Assembly (NCBI RefSeq): GCF_021403115.1
Contig: NZ_JAJSSH010000002.1
Coordinates: 1 to 64,000 of the forward strand
DNA length: 64,000 nucleotides
Source: Sphingobium sufflavum
GTDB lineage: Bacteria; Pseudomonadota; Alphaproteobacteria; Sphingomonadales; Sphingomonadaceae
Direction: 5' to 3'
Positions 16,998 to 25,785 of this stretch are shown piece by piece. The notes under the pieces are model-generated. The model searched no databases. It saw nothing but the letters and a program-made list of their open reading frames with translations, and was not told where the DNA came from. Numbering within the stretch: the first letter of the stretch is position 1; every line of letters starts with the position of its first letter. A program made the translations under genes and the position numbers.

Positions 16998-18370
16998 GTC
17001 GTGGCTCCCAACAAAGCACGGGCGTCGGCGATCCGGGCGCGCACCTGGTCGGGCGCGGTGCCGCCATGGCTGCGGCGGCTGGCGACCGATGCGTCGATGG
17101 TCAGCACGCCATAAACACGCTCGTCGATCCGCGCGTCGATGGCCGTCAGCGTCCCGATGGGCAGGGCGGCGAGCGCCACGCCCGCATCCTCCGCCGCCTT
17201 GACCGCGCGGCCGGTGATGTGATGCGCCTCGCGGAACGGCACCTTGGCCTCCCGCACCAGCCAGTCGGCGAGGTCGGTTGCGGTGGCAAAGCCGCTTTCG
17301 GCCAGCGCGCGCATCCGGTCGGTGCGGAACGTCACCGTCTCCACCATGCCGGTCATCGCCGCGATGCACAGGCCCAGCAGGTCGTGCGCCTCGAACAAAG
17401 GCGGCTTGTCGTCCTGCATGTCCTTGGAATAGGCGAGCGGCAGGCCCTTCATCGTCACGCACAGCGACGTCATGCAGCCCATGATCCGGCCCGCATGGCC
17501 GCGCACCAGTTCGGCGGCGTCCGGGTTGCGCTTTTGCGGCATGATCGAGCTGCCGGTCGAATAGGCGTCGGGCAGCGACACGAAGCCAAAGGGCTGGCTG
17601 GCCCAGATGATGAACTCCTCCGCCAGCCGCGACAGGTGCAGCGACAACTGCGTCGCCGCCATCAGATAGTCGAGCGCGAAGTCGCGGTCGGACACGGAAT
17701 CGAGGCTGTTGTCGGTCGGCCGGTCGAACCCCAGCGCGCTGGCCGTCGCATGACGATCGACCGGAAAGCCCGTGCCCGCCAGCGCCGCCGCGCCCAGCGG
17801 ACACTCGTTCATCCGCACCCGCGCATCGGTAAAGCGGCTGCGATCGCGGCGCAGCATCTCATAATAGGCCATCAGGTGATGGCCCAGCGTCACCGGCTGC
17901 GCGCTCTGCAAATGGGTAAAGCCCGGCATGATGGTGTCTGCGAATGTCTCCGCCCGATTTACCAGCGCGCGCTGGAGACCGGCGAGACCCGTGTCCACCT
18001 CGTCCAGCGCATCGCGCACCCACAGGCGGAAATCGGTCGCCACCTGATCGTTGCGGCTGCGCGCGGTGTGCAGGCGACCGGCGGTCGCGCCGATCTTCTC
18101 CGCCAGCCGCGTTTCCGTGACCATGTGGATGTCTTCCAGCGCCAGGTCGACCGGTACGCCGTCCCGCTCATAATCCGCTGCGACCTGCCCCAGCCCGTCG
18201 ATGATCGACACGGCGTCGGCGGCCTCGATGATGCCCGTCGCGCCCAGCATGGTGGCGTGCGCGACCGATCCTGCGATATCCTGCCGCCACATTCGCTTGT
18301 CGAAGGGGATGGAGGCATTTATCTCCCGCATCACGGCGGCCGGACCTTCCGCGAAACGGCCGCCCCACAT
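16994..18370 (-). CDS. argH: Argininosuccinate lyase
   Basis: ArgH splits argininosuccinate into arginine and fumarate. With ATG 18370 the protein is 458 residues and begins [10 protein letters not shown], the standard ArgH N-terminus; longer frames upstream run antisense through tlpA and are not real. The fumarase/aspartase signature [12 protein letters not shown] is present, as are [12 protein letters not shown] and [14 protein letters not shown]. It heads the argH–lipoprotein–lysA operon and is divergent from tlpA with only ~31-43 bases between start codons. Confidence 0.95.
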   Translation of the reverse strand: MWGGRFAEGPAAVMREINASIPFDKRMWRQDIAGSVAHATMLGATGIIEAADAVSIIDGLGQVAADYERDGVPVDLALEDIHMVTETRLAEKIGATAGRLHTARSRNDQVATDFRLWVRDALDEVDTGLAGLQRALVNRAETFADTIMPGFTHLQSAQPVTLGHHLMAYYEMLRRDRSRFTDARVRMNECPLGAAALAGTGFPVDRHATASALGFDRPTDNSLDSVSDRDFALDYLMAATQLSLHLSRLAEEFIIWASQPFGFVSLPDAYSTGSSIMPQKRNPDAAELVRGHAGRIMGCMTSLCVTMKGLPLAYSKDMQDDKPPLFEAHDLLGLCIAAMTGMVETVTFRTDRMRALAESGFATATDLADWLVREAKVPFREAHHITGRAVKAAEDAGVALAALPIGTLTAIDARIDERVYGVLTIDASVASRRSHGGTAPDQVRARIADARALLGATT

Positions 18371-18401
18371 GCTGTTGCTGGCCTCCGCCGGGGAGATTGT
18401 C

Positions 18402-19052
18402 TTGCGATCCGAAATGACCTTGCTCCTGCTTTGCGGGATGACGTTGATGACTGGCGGCTGCGATAGGCGATCCGGCGAAAACGGGCAAGGCGGCAGCAAC
18501 GCCGCCGTCAATGCCGCGTCCGTGCCGTTGCCCGCCGATATCTCGTCCGGTGAAGTTCCGCCCGCGGGCGATGCGACGGCGGGGGGCGACAAGGGCGCCT
18601 TCACCGCAAAGCTCGACCGCAGCCATGCGGGCGCGGACCTGCCCGACCTGATCTTCACCGATCCGGCGGGCAAGGACGTGACCCTCGACAGTTTCCGGGG
18701 CCGGCCGGTGCTGGTCAACCTGTGGGCGACATGGTGTGGCCCGTGCGTGGCGGAAATGCCGATGCTCGACAGGCTGGCGGCGCAATATAAGGGCAAGGGG
18801 CTGGCCGTGCTGACCGTCTCGCAGGACACGGGAGAGGCGGGGGCGATCACCGCCTTCTTCGCCAGGAACAAGCTGCCTCATCTGGCCGCATGGCGCGACC
18901 CGGAAAATGGTCTGGGCTTCCATTATGCCACCGGCGTCCTGCCAACGACGGTGCTGTACGACCGCGAGGGGAAGGAAGTGGTGCGGGTCGTGGGCGCGAA
19001 GGACTGGTCCGACGCGGAAGGCCGGGAGCTGATCGAGGATCTGGTGGATTGA
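18402..19052 (+). CDS. TlpA-family thioredoxin-like lipoprotein (disulfide reductase)
   Basis: The protein is a periplasmic thioredoxin-fold reductase with the WCGPC active site in [20 protein letters not shown]. The N-terminus is a short lipoprotein signal ([14 protein letters not shown]). TTG 18402 gives MRSEM with an arginine in the n-region and is preferred; ATG 18414 is the alternative. A ~60-residue spacer separates the lipid anchor from the thioredoxin domain. It is divergent from argH, so its promoter lies within or just upstream of the argH start region. Partners (cytochrome c maturation or others) are not visible here. Confidence 0.85.
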   Translation: MRSEMTLLLLCGMTLMTGGCDRRSGENGQGGSNAAVNAASVPLPADISSGEVPPAGDATAGGDKGAFTAKLDRSHAGADLPDLIFTDPAGKDVTLDSFRGRPVLVNLWATWCGPCVAEMPMLDRLAAQYKGKGLAVLTVSQDTGEAGAITAFFARNKLPHLAAWRDPENGLGFHYATGVLPTTVLYDREGKEVVRVVGAKDWSDAEGRELIEDLVD

Positions 19053-19104
19053 AGCGTTCGCGACGGCAGCGGGGCGATGGTCCTGCTGCCGTCGCGCGCG
19101 CACC

Positions 19105-19998
19105 TTACGCCTTCGTAAGGTACATCCCCCGCAATTGCGCGATGGCCGCCGCATCCAGCCCCAGCTTCTCCCGATAATAGGCGTTCGCCCCGCCCGGATA
19201 GGCGTCGATGGTGGCAAAAGCGGTCTCGATATAGCGGCGGTCGACGCCCATCAGCGCCTTCAGCACGTCCGGCGACAGGCCCTGCATCGCGGCGGCATGG
19301 GGGTCGCGCGAATCGAGCGCGGTGGCCGGTTTGAAATATTGGTTGGACAGGAGGTAATCCTGCACCGCCGTTTCCCGGTCCACGCCCAGCACCGACAGCA
19401 GGATCGCCGCCGCCACGCCGGTCCGGTCCTTGCCCGCCGAACAGTTGAACGCCAGCGGGGCGTGTCCCGCCAGCAGTTCCGCGAACAGGAGGCGATACTG
19501 GTCGGCAAAGGCGGTGGGAATGTCGCGATAGAGCTGCGCCATCACCGCGCGCGCCTCGTCCCCGGTCAGTCCCTTCTTGACCAGCGGCGCCATCAGCGAC
19601 GCATTGGCCAGTTCATAATCACGGGCGAAGACGACCGGCTTGGACGCTTCGGGCCAGACGACCGGCGCGGATTTGCGCTCGCCCGATCCGCGAAAATCGA
19701 CCACGGTCTTCAGGCCGATGGAGGCGAGATACTGGAAATCGGCGGGGGTCAGCCGGTTCATCGCGCCGGACCGATAGAGCATGCCCCATTTCACCCGATG
19801 CCCGTCGGCGGTGCGATAGCCGCCCAGGTCGCGGAAATTCTGTCCGCCCTCCAGCGGGACCAGCCGCTGCTCGCCAGCCTTCGCCGGGGCAGGCGGCACC
19901 TCCCGCGCCATCACGGCGGCTGCGGGCAGCGCGGTCGCGATCAGGGCCAATGCGGGCAGCAGGGCCAGTCGAACAGGGGTGGGCACAGGGGTCGTCAT
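19105..19998 (-). CDS. Exported tyrosine phosphatase-like protein
   Basis: The 297-residue protein has a signal peptide (LALLPALALIATALPAAAVMA), the N-terminal block NFRDLGGYRTADG, and the P-loop FNCSAGKDRTG with Cys186 and Arg192 in C(X)5R spacing. These define the Y_phosphatase3 group of bacterial dual-specificity/tyrosine phosphatases, with the extended P-loop Lys-Asp of lipid phosphatases. It likely acts in the periplasm on phospho-tyrosine or phosphoinositide-like substrates. It converges on tlpA and stands alone. Confidence 0.85.
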   Translation of the reverse strand: MTTPVPTPVRLALLPALALIATALPAAAVMAREVPPAPAKAGEQRLVPLEGGQNFRDLGGYRTADGHRVKWGMLYRSGAMNRLTPADFQYLASIGLKTVVDFRGSGERKSAPVVWPEASKPVVFARDYELANASLMAPLVKKGLTGDEARAVMAQLYRDIPTAFADQYRLLFAELLAGHAPLAFNCSAGKDRTGVAAAILLSVLGVDRETAVQDYLLSNQYFKPATALDSRDPHAAAMQGLSPDVLKALMGVDRRYIETAFATIDAYPGGANAYYREKLGLDAAAIAQLRGMYLTKA

Positions 19999-20120
19999 CG
20001 GGTCATCCTCTCCAGTCGGGGCGATGCGGATGCCGCCATGTCGATGGCTGGTCCGCGTCGTCTGCCTTCCTGTTAGGCGAAGATGCCCGCCGCCGTCAGC
20101 CCGTTTTCATCCGCATATTT

Positions 20121-21233
20121 TCAACCACCCGGAAATTTGCGGATGATGCGGGCCAGCCGCTCGCGCAACGCGGGCAGCTGCTCGTCGCTGGTGACGCCCA
20201 GCCGCACGATGGTCAGCCCCTGCGCGGGCGACACGATGACATATTGGCCGCGCAGGCCGTTGGCGGCGTAGAGGCTGCGTGGCGCATCGTCGACGAACAT
20301 CACCCGCTCCGACCCCGGCCGGTTCAGCCAGAGGTGGCCGCCATAGCCCTCATGCACCGGCGTCGGCCGCGTCATGAACTGCACCCAGCGTTGCGACACG
20401 ATCTGCCGCCCACGCGCCAGCCCGCCCCGGCGCAGCAGCTCGCCCAGCCTGCCATAATCGCGCGCCGTCATATGCATGATCGCCCCGCCGATCATCGTGC
20501 CGCGCGCATCATATTCGGGGATCAGGCTGTTGAGGCCCACCGGCACCATTAACCGTTCGCGGACGAACCGCTGCATCGCATCGCGCCGCGCCTTCGGGCT
20601 GTCCTCATTGGTCAGCAGGCGCGTCATCATGTCGGACAGGATCAGCGTGGTGGCGCTGCTATATTGCCATGTCTCTCCCGGCGTATGGGCCAGCGGCTTG
20701 CTCTCGGCATAGCGCGCCATGTCGCTCGCCCCGTCGCCCACCAGCATGCGCAGCGTGTCGGTGCGTTCCAGCGGCTCCTCTTTTTCATTGTGCGTCAGGC
20801 CGGACGTCATGGTCAGCATCTGGCGCAGGGTGATCGCCCCGCGTGGGTCCGCACCCCGTTGCCACGCCGGGACCGGCACCGGTTCGTCCAGGCTGAGTCG
20901 TCCGTCGGACACCATGATGCCGACCAGCACCGCCGTCACCGTCTTGGCCACCGACCAGCTCAGGAAACGGCTGTCGGCGGTGAAGCCGGGGGCGTAGCGT
21001 TCTGCCACCACCTTGCCATCGTGCAGGACGATGACGGCGCGAGTCTCGCCCGCCGCATCCTGCCCCTCGTCATCGAACAGCGATTCGACCGCCGGGCGCA
21101 GCGCATCCGTGCTGACGTCCGAATCGCCCGTATAGACGGCCGCCACCTCGCCCTCTCTGGACGATGGCGAACAACCGCAGGTGAGGGCGATCAGGGCCGC
21201 AAGGCCGAGGCGGGCGAAGGGAGGCAGGTGCAT
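20121..21233 (-). CDS. Serine hydrolase of the beta-lactamase/PBP-like (class C) family
   Basis: The 370-residue protein has a signal peptide with a weak lipobox (ALTCGC). The SxxK motif is SVAK (Ser94-Lys97) in FLSWSVAKTVTAVLVG, and WQYSSATTLILSDMM supplies the tyrosine motif. The layout fits the beta-lactamase-related DUF/esterase group rather than true AmpC. It probably acts in the cell envelope on peptides or esters; substrate unknown. It is divergent from the small protein at 21378. Confidence 0.85.
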   Translation of the reverse strand: MHLPPFARLGLAALIALTCGCSPSSREGEVAAVYTGDSDVSTDALRPAVESLFDDEGQDAAGETRAVIVLHDGKVVAERYAPGFTADSRFLSWSVAKTVTAVLVGIMVSDGRLSLDEPVPVPAWQRGADPRGAITLRQMLTMTSGLTHNEKEEPLERTDTLRMLVGDGASDMARYAESKPLAHTPGETWQYSSATTLILSDMMTRLLTNEDSPKARRDAMQRFVRERLMVPVGLNSLIPEYDARGTMIGGAIMHMTARDYGRLGELLRRGGLARGRQIVSQRWVQFMTRPTPVHEGYGGHLWLNRPGSERVMFVDDAPRSLYAANGLRGQYVIVSPAQGLTIVRLGVTSDEQLPALRERLARIIRKFPGG

Positions 21234-21377
21234 CGCGCGGCTTTTAGGGGCTGTGCCGCCCGGAGGAAAGCATGGTGATGGACCTGGCCCGTCCCGGCAT
21301 CACCTCTCTTCCCTCGCGCCGGGACAGGCATTAGAGGCGGGCGGGCAGGGCGCTCCCGCTCGCCCGATGGGGATTTC

Positions 21378-21731
21378 ATGAAACGGCGTTTCGACTGGCG
21401 GCTTCCCGTTCTGGCGGTGGTGGCGATCATCCTTCTGGCCTGCGTCTGGAACTGGTCCGCATGGCGCGACCGGGCGTGGATCGCCGCCGGATTCGGCGCG
21501 CGCATCGCCTGCTCCTGCCGCCATGTGGAAGGACGCCCGATCGAAAGCTGCCGGACGGACTTCGCCCGGCTGACCGGCATGGGGCTGGTCCATCTGTCCG
21601 ACACCCCCGCCGATAGCGATGGGCCGGGTCGGGGCGCGGCAGGTCGGGGCGTGGACGCCAGCGTGCCCGTGCTCGCGCATCGCACCGCCCGTCTGGTGCC
21701 CGGCTTCGGCTGTGTGATGCAGGATCGCTGA
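21378..21731 (+). CDS. Conserved-looking membrane-anchored protein, function unknown
   Basis: The 117-residue protein starts with one membrane helix (LPVLAVVAIILLACVWNWSA) followed by a short periplasmic domain containing CSCRHVEGRPIESC, three closely spaced cysteines that may form disulfides. It is encoded back-to-back with the class C-like serine hydrolase, which may be a functional partner; I have the impression that such pairs recur in sphingomonads but cannot check. No function is known. Confidence 0.65.
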   Translation: MKRRFDWRLPVLAVVAIILLACVWNWSAWRDRAWIAAGFGARIACSCRHVEGRPIESCRTDFARLTGMGLVHLSDTPADSDGPGRGAAGRGVDASVPVLAHRTARLVPGFGCVMQDR

Positions 21732-21845
21732 CCGGCCCCGGCTACGACTGATATTTCTGCAATCGCCACAGGCCGTGCAACACTGGCACATATGGCGTGT
21801 TACGGTCGCATACTCCCCACATCATAAATCCGAGAGACACTCCGC

Positions 21846-22649
21846 ATGCGCTGCAAGATCGAAGTGCTGATGACCTATGACCTGCCCGGCCCGGCGGACA
21901 TACTGCTGGCGGTGCAGGCGATCCCGATGGCGGACCAGCAACTGCTCAGCGACAATCTGCTGGTGACGGGTGCGGAGCCGATGAAGCCGGTGATCGACCC
22001 CATCGACGGCAGCAGCCGGACATGGTTCACCGGCAATGGCCGCGTCACCGTGGATTATGTGGCGGAGGTGCTGGTGGACCGCGCGCCCACCTCGCTGGCG
22101 GGCAAGCCGCTGGGCCGCCGCATCGACCTCCCGGCGGAGGCGGTGCCCTATCTCTTCCCCAGCCGCTATTGCGAATCGGACCGGCTGCCCCTGTTCGTCG
22201 GCGATACCTTTGGCGAATTGCAGGGCGGCGATCAGGTGGAGGCGATGGCGGACTGGATCTGCGAGCATCTGACCTACACGCCCGGCGCCAGCACGGCGGA
22301 GACGACGGCGATCGACACCTTTCTGTCCCGCCGGGGCGTGTGCCGCGACTATGCGCATCTGATGATCAGCTTCGCGCGCGCGGCGGGCATCCCGGCGCGG
22401 GCTGTATCCGTCTATGCCCCCGGTCTCGACCCGCAGGATTTCCATGCGGTGGTGGAGGTGTATCTCGACGGCGCATGGCATCTGGTCGATCCGGCTCGCA
22501 TGGCGCCGGACCAGCATTTCGTCCGCATCGCCACCGGGCGCGACGCGACGGACATCAGCTTCATGAGCATTTTCGGCTCGGCCATGCTGGTGTCGCAACG
22601 GGTCAACGCTTTCGACATGGACGCCCTACCGGACAGCGCCGCCGCCTGA
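21846..22649 (+). CDS. Transglutaminase-like cysteine protease family protein
   Basis: The 267-residue protein has the transglutaminase-core triad: Cys166 in RRGVCRDYAHL, His200 in DFHAVVEVYL and Asp215 in WHLVDPARMAP. There is no signal peptide, so it is probably cytoplasmic. The N-terminal ~100 residues form the beta domain seen in bacterial members of this group. Family members act as proteases or peptide transferases; its substrate is not evident. It stands alone, 119 bases before the M23 peptidase gene. Confidence 0.85.
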   Translation: MRCKIEVLMTYDLPGPADILLAVQAIPMADQQLLSDNLLVTGAEPMKPVIDPIDGSSRTWFTGNGRVTVDYVAEVLVDRAPTSLAGKPLGRRIDLPAEAVPYLFPSRYCESDRLPLFVGDTFGELQGGDQVEAMADWICEHLTYTPGASTAETTAIDTFLSRRGVCRDYAHLMISFARAAGIPARAVSVYAPGLDPQDFHAVVEVYLDGAWHLVDPARMAPDQHFVRIATGRDATDISFMSIFGSAMLVSQRVNAFDMDALPDSAAA

Positions 22650-22767
22650 AATCCCTCCGAGTCGAGGGACGATTCCCCCGATCCTGTGACCAAAAAGTCA
22701 CGGGAATATTCGATTCATCTCAGTAACGGTTCGACTCGTCCCGCGAATCCGCCAGCGGATTCGGATC

Positions 22768-24015
22768 ATGCTGCCTGCTCTGGTAGCGCCCCGCCCGTGG
22801 GGTAATCATAACATCGGGTCGCCAGTGCTGAAAACCAATATGGGGACGGGGATCGTCCCGCGCCTGCTGGCGCTCGTCCCCGAACGCGAGATTTTCGTCC
22901 GTGCGGGCGGGACCGTCCGTTTCGTGCGGATCACGACGCGCATGCAGGTCATGGCGGCCGGGATCGTGGCGATGCTGCTCGGCGTCTGGCTCGTCCTGAT
23001 GGGCCTGATGCTGTGGCGGCAGGCGTCGGTGGAGGCGCAGCAGGCCGCGATCCTCGCCACCCGCACCGCCGTCAGCAGCGAGGCCGCACGGGCCAGCGCC
23101 GACCGCCGATCCGTCGATAGTGTCGCGCGCGATCTGGAAAAGCGTCAGGATGCGCTCGACGCCCTGATGCAGACCCATTTCGGTGAGGATGTGGACCAGT
23201 CCCGCGTCGTCGGTGAAGCGGCCAGGGCTGCTTCCGGGAAGCCCGCCGCAGACCCCAAACCCCGGACGCTGGGCATGACCGGCCACAGCGGCGCGGGCCG
23301 CCTCGCGATCCTGCGCGAACGGCAGAGCGATTTCGCCGCCGCGCTCGGCGTCGCGGCCAAGGCGCGGCTGGCCAGAGTGGAGGCCGCGATCCGGCAGGTC
23401 GGCCTCAACCCCGCGCAGCTTGCCCGCTCCGGCAGCGGCGGTCCCTTCATCCCGGCGGCGGGCACGGTCGCGCTGGCCACGCTGGGCAAGGACCGGCAGC
23501 TTCGTTCGCTCTCCACCCTGCTCGACCGGCTCTCCGCGATGGAATCGGCGCTGACCGTCCTGCCATCGGGCAGCCCCACCGCGTCGCCGATGCTGACCAG
23601 CTCCTATGGCTATCGTCGCGATCCGTTCAACGGCCTCGCCGCCTTCCACAGCGGCATCGACTTTCCCGGCCGTTACGGCCAGCCGATCCTCGCCGCGTCG
23701 GAGGGGCGCGTCGCCTTCGTCGGCCAACGCAGCGGCTATGGCAATTGCATCGAGGTCGATCATGGCCATGGCATCCTGACCCGCTACGCCCATCTGGCGG
23801 GCTTCGTCGCCCGGCCCGGACAGGCGGTGGAGCGCGGACAGCCGATCGGCCGCATGGGTTCGACGGGCCGCTCGACCGGCACCCATCTCCATTTCGAAGT
23901 ACGGATCAACGGCGCGGCGGTGAACCCCCGGCCTTTCCTGGAGGCACGACCCCATGTTCTCGAAGCCCGCGAAGACAGCCTCCCGTCCGGCCGTCGGCCC
24001 GGCAACCGGGGCTAA
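22768..24015 (+). CDS. M23-family peptidoglycan endopeptidase, membrane-anchored
   Basis: The protein has an N-terminal membrane helix (VMAAGIVAMLLGVWLVLMGL), a long coiled-coil-like region, and a C-terminal LytM/M23 domain with the zinc-binding HSGIDFPG and HLHFEV elements, both metal motifs being intact. It likely cuts peptide cross-links in the periplasm. The next gene, a bactofilin, overlaps its 3' end by 62 bases; M23 enzymes coupled to bactofilins shape stalks and cell curvature in other Alphaproteobacteria. The start is uncertain: ATG 22768, GTG 22825 and ATG 22840 are all possible. Confidence 0.88.
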   Translation: MLPALVAPRPWGNHNIGSPVLKTNMGTGIVPRLLALVPEREIFVRAGGTVRFVRITTRMQVMAAGIVAMLLGVWLVLMGLMLWRQASVEAQQAAILATRTAVSSEAARASADRRSVDSVARDLEKRQDALDALMQTHFGEDVDQSRVVGEAARAASGKPAADPKPRTLGMTGHSGAGRLAILRERQSDFAAALGVAAKARLARVEAAIRQVGLNPAQLARSGSGGPFIPAAGTVALATLGKDRQLRSLSTLLDRLSAMESALTVLPSGSPTASPMLTSSYGYRRDPFNGLAAFHSGIDFPGRYGQPILAASEGRVAFVGQRSGYGNCIEVDHGHGILTRYAHLAGFVARPGQAVERGQPIGRMGSTGRSTGTHLHFEVRINGAAVNPRPFLEARPHVLEAREDSLPSGRRPGNRG

Positions 24016-24388
24016 CCGGATTCCCTTCTCGCTCATCGGCGCGGACGTCACCATCCAGGGCGATGTGGCGGCGTCGGTCGATCTGCATGTCGATGGCCGG
24101 GTGAACGGCAATATCGCCTGCGCCGCGCTGGTGCAGGGACCGGAAAGCCATATCCATGGCGCGATCACCGCCCGCAGCGCGCGCATCGCGGGCCATGTCG
24201 AGGGCAGCATCGCCGCCGACGAACTGATCGTGGAGGCCAGCGCCCGCATCACCGGCGACATTGTCTATCAGTCGATCAGCATCGCGCCCGGCGCCGAAGT
24301 CGCGGGCCAGTTCAGCCATCGTGGCGGAGAGGCGCATGCCGACCTGCGTCTGGTCAGCAATGAGGGCGCGACGGTCGGCCAAAGCTGA
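23954..24388 (+). CDS. Bactofilin cytoskeletal protein
   Basis: The 144-residue protein has the beta-helical DUF583 core, with repeating ~18-residue turns (GADVTIQGDVAASVDLHVDG, VNGNIACAALVQGPESHIHG) flanked by short disordered tails. Bactofilins polymerise without nucleotide and position cell-wall enzymes at the membrane. The start lies inside the M23 gene (62-base overlap in another frame), which suggests coupled translation and a joint role in local wall growth. Confidence 0.92.
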   Translation: MFSKPAKTASRPAVGPATGANRIPFSLIGADVTIQGDVAASVDLHVDGRVNGNIACAALVQGPESHIHGAITARSARIAGHVEGSIAADELIVEASARITGDIVYQSISIAPGAEVAGQFSHRGGEAHADLRLVSNEGATVGQS

Positions 24389-24579
24389 AGGATTTTGCTG
24401 ACGGCGTTTCTCGCCGGATGGTGAAGAAAGGCGGGATACTCTCCCACTGATCCGCCGCCGGCCGTTCGGGCAAAGGGCATCCGACGGGGGCGTTCAACGG
24501 CGACCGCGCCCCATTCTTCCGGCGGCGCATTGTGTAGCGTCCGCCATCACCCCCTGCGCTGTGCGAAGCCGCTCCCGCT

Positions 24580-24927
24580 TCAGCGCCGGTCGCGCGGAAC
24601 GCTGGCCCGATAGACATCGGCGATCTGGATGATCTGGTCCACGCTGCGCCCGCTCACCATTCGGGCGAACTGCGGCGTCATATTGCCGATCGAGCGGGCG
24701 TCGTTCTTGTCCGGCGAGACCAGCGCCAGCGTGGTGATCGCCTGCTCGAACGCGACTTGCCGCTTCCCCTCCAGTCCCGCCTTCAGCCGGCTGATGGATG
24801 ACGCCACGTCGCGCGGCGTATCGCCCGCGATGCGCGGCGCGTCCGGCACCTCATCCGTGTGCATGCAGGCGCAGGCGACCAGCGCGAGGGCTGGAGTCGA
24901 TGCCCGAAAAATCTTCCAGATCAACAT
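24580..24927 (-). CDS. Small lipoprotein, DUF6694-like
   Basis: The 115-residue protein begins with a signal peptide and good lipobox (LALVAC, Cys19), followed by a mostly helical domain (KRQVAFEQAITTLAL, RMVSGRSVDQIIQIADVYR). The helical part resembles small proteobacterial lipoproteins of the DUF6694 type. Function unknown. It converges on the bactofilin gene. Confidence 0.65.
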   Translation of the reverse strand: MLIWKIFRASTPALALVACACMHTDEVPDAPRIAGDTPRDVASSISRLKAGLEGKRQVAFEQAITTLALVSPDKNDARSIGNMTPQFARMVSGRSVDQIIQIADVYRASVPRDRR

Positions 24928-25379
24928 GATGCCCGTAGACAGCAGCGCGGCTAAGGAAACGGCAACGGCCGGGGTTAATGTTGGTTACAGCATGGACTGG
25001 CGACCGGTTCGGCCCCTTGGCGTGACGGGGGCATGGCTGACCGGGCCGTTCGTCCCTCGGCTCCGGGACGTTGCAGGGGGATGCGAGCGGCCACCGCCGC
25101 CAGACCTTCGTTCGGTTACAGCATGGACAGGCGGCCATTCCAGAGCATGATCCATCGGCTTGCACCGCTCCATGCTCTTTTTTCCGTTTGGCTCCGCATT
25201 TCCGGGTCAGCGTATGACGCCATCCGCTTCGAAAAGCGCCCCGGCGCTCACGGTCCGGCGATGACGGATATGACCGTGTGAGATCGGGCCAGCTCTTCCG
25301 CTGCCGAGGTCATCGACCGGCACCGCCACCGTCACCCGATGCCCTATCCCCTACGCCGCGCGCACAACCCTACCGGCCC
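24928..25379. other. Intergenic region with an imperfect repeat, no gene seen
   Basis: The word GTTACAGCATGGACTGGCG (24984-25002) recurs as GTTACAGCATGGACAGGCG (25117-25135), 18 of 19 bases identical, ~133 bases apart. No frame here has a convincing start, codon pattern or domain. The repeats may be control sites or remnants of a duplication. Confidence 0.45.
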
Positions 25380-25637
25380 TCACGCCCCGTTCACCGTCCG
25401 CAACCCCTCGACCGGCCAGCGCGCCGCCCCGTCCGGCGCCTTGCCCCGGCCCATCGTCCAGTTGGATTGCATCCGCACCTGCGGATTGGGCGCGCACCAG
25501 ATTTCGCCGGTCGCGTCGATCGCCGTCACCCAGATCAGATTATGCTCCGGGCCATAGTCAATCATGCCGATCGCCATGCCCTTTCCCTTGTCGAGGACGT
25601 CGAGCGGGATCGGGGGATTGAGCTGGGTGAAGGACAT
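25380..25637 (-). CDS. Conserved hypothetical protein, small single-domain
   Basis: With ATG 25637 the protein is 85 residues (MSFTQLNPPIPLDVLDKG). The middle (YGPEHNLIWVTAIDATGEIW) and the C-terminal NPQVRMQSNWTMGR look like a compact beta domain I have seen as an uncharacterised conserved protein in proteobacteria. Longer frames add residues encoded by AT-richer spacer and are not preferred. No function is known. It is transcribed in the same direction as the fumarase gene, 148 bases after its stop... that is, fumarase lies upstream. Confidence 0.65.
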   Translation of the reverse strand: MSFTQLNPPIPLDVLDKGKGMAIGMIDYGPEHNLIWVTAIDATGEIWCAPNPQVRMQSNWTMGRGKAPDGAARWPVEGLRTVNGA

Positions 25638-25745
25638 GGGGGCGTCTCCTTGCCCATGGAAACGTCCCTCTCGCGGCGGGGTTTCCCGCCTTGATCCAGT
25701 ATAACGGGAAAATGGCGGCCCCCGTTTCCCGACGACCGCCACCCG

Positions 25746-25770
25746 ATGCCCTATGCCCTATGCCCTATGC
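25746..25770. repeat. Three tandem copies of the heptamer ATGCCCT
   Basis: ATGCCCT is repeated three times head to tail at 25746-25766, followed by a partial copy. It sits just after the fumarase stop codon, between two minus-strand genes. A related single copy (GATGCCCTATCCCC) occurs near 25336. Probably a slippage-prone microsatellite. Confidence 0.6.
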
Positions 25771-25785
25771 TGCCGTCGCGCCCGA

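Noticed and set aside
24984..25135. CRISPR-like repeat pair in the intergenic region
   Set aside because: Only two imperfect copies with a ~115-base spacer and no cas genes; not a CRISPR array.
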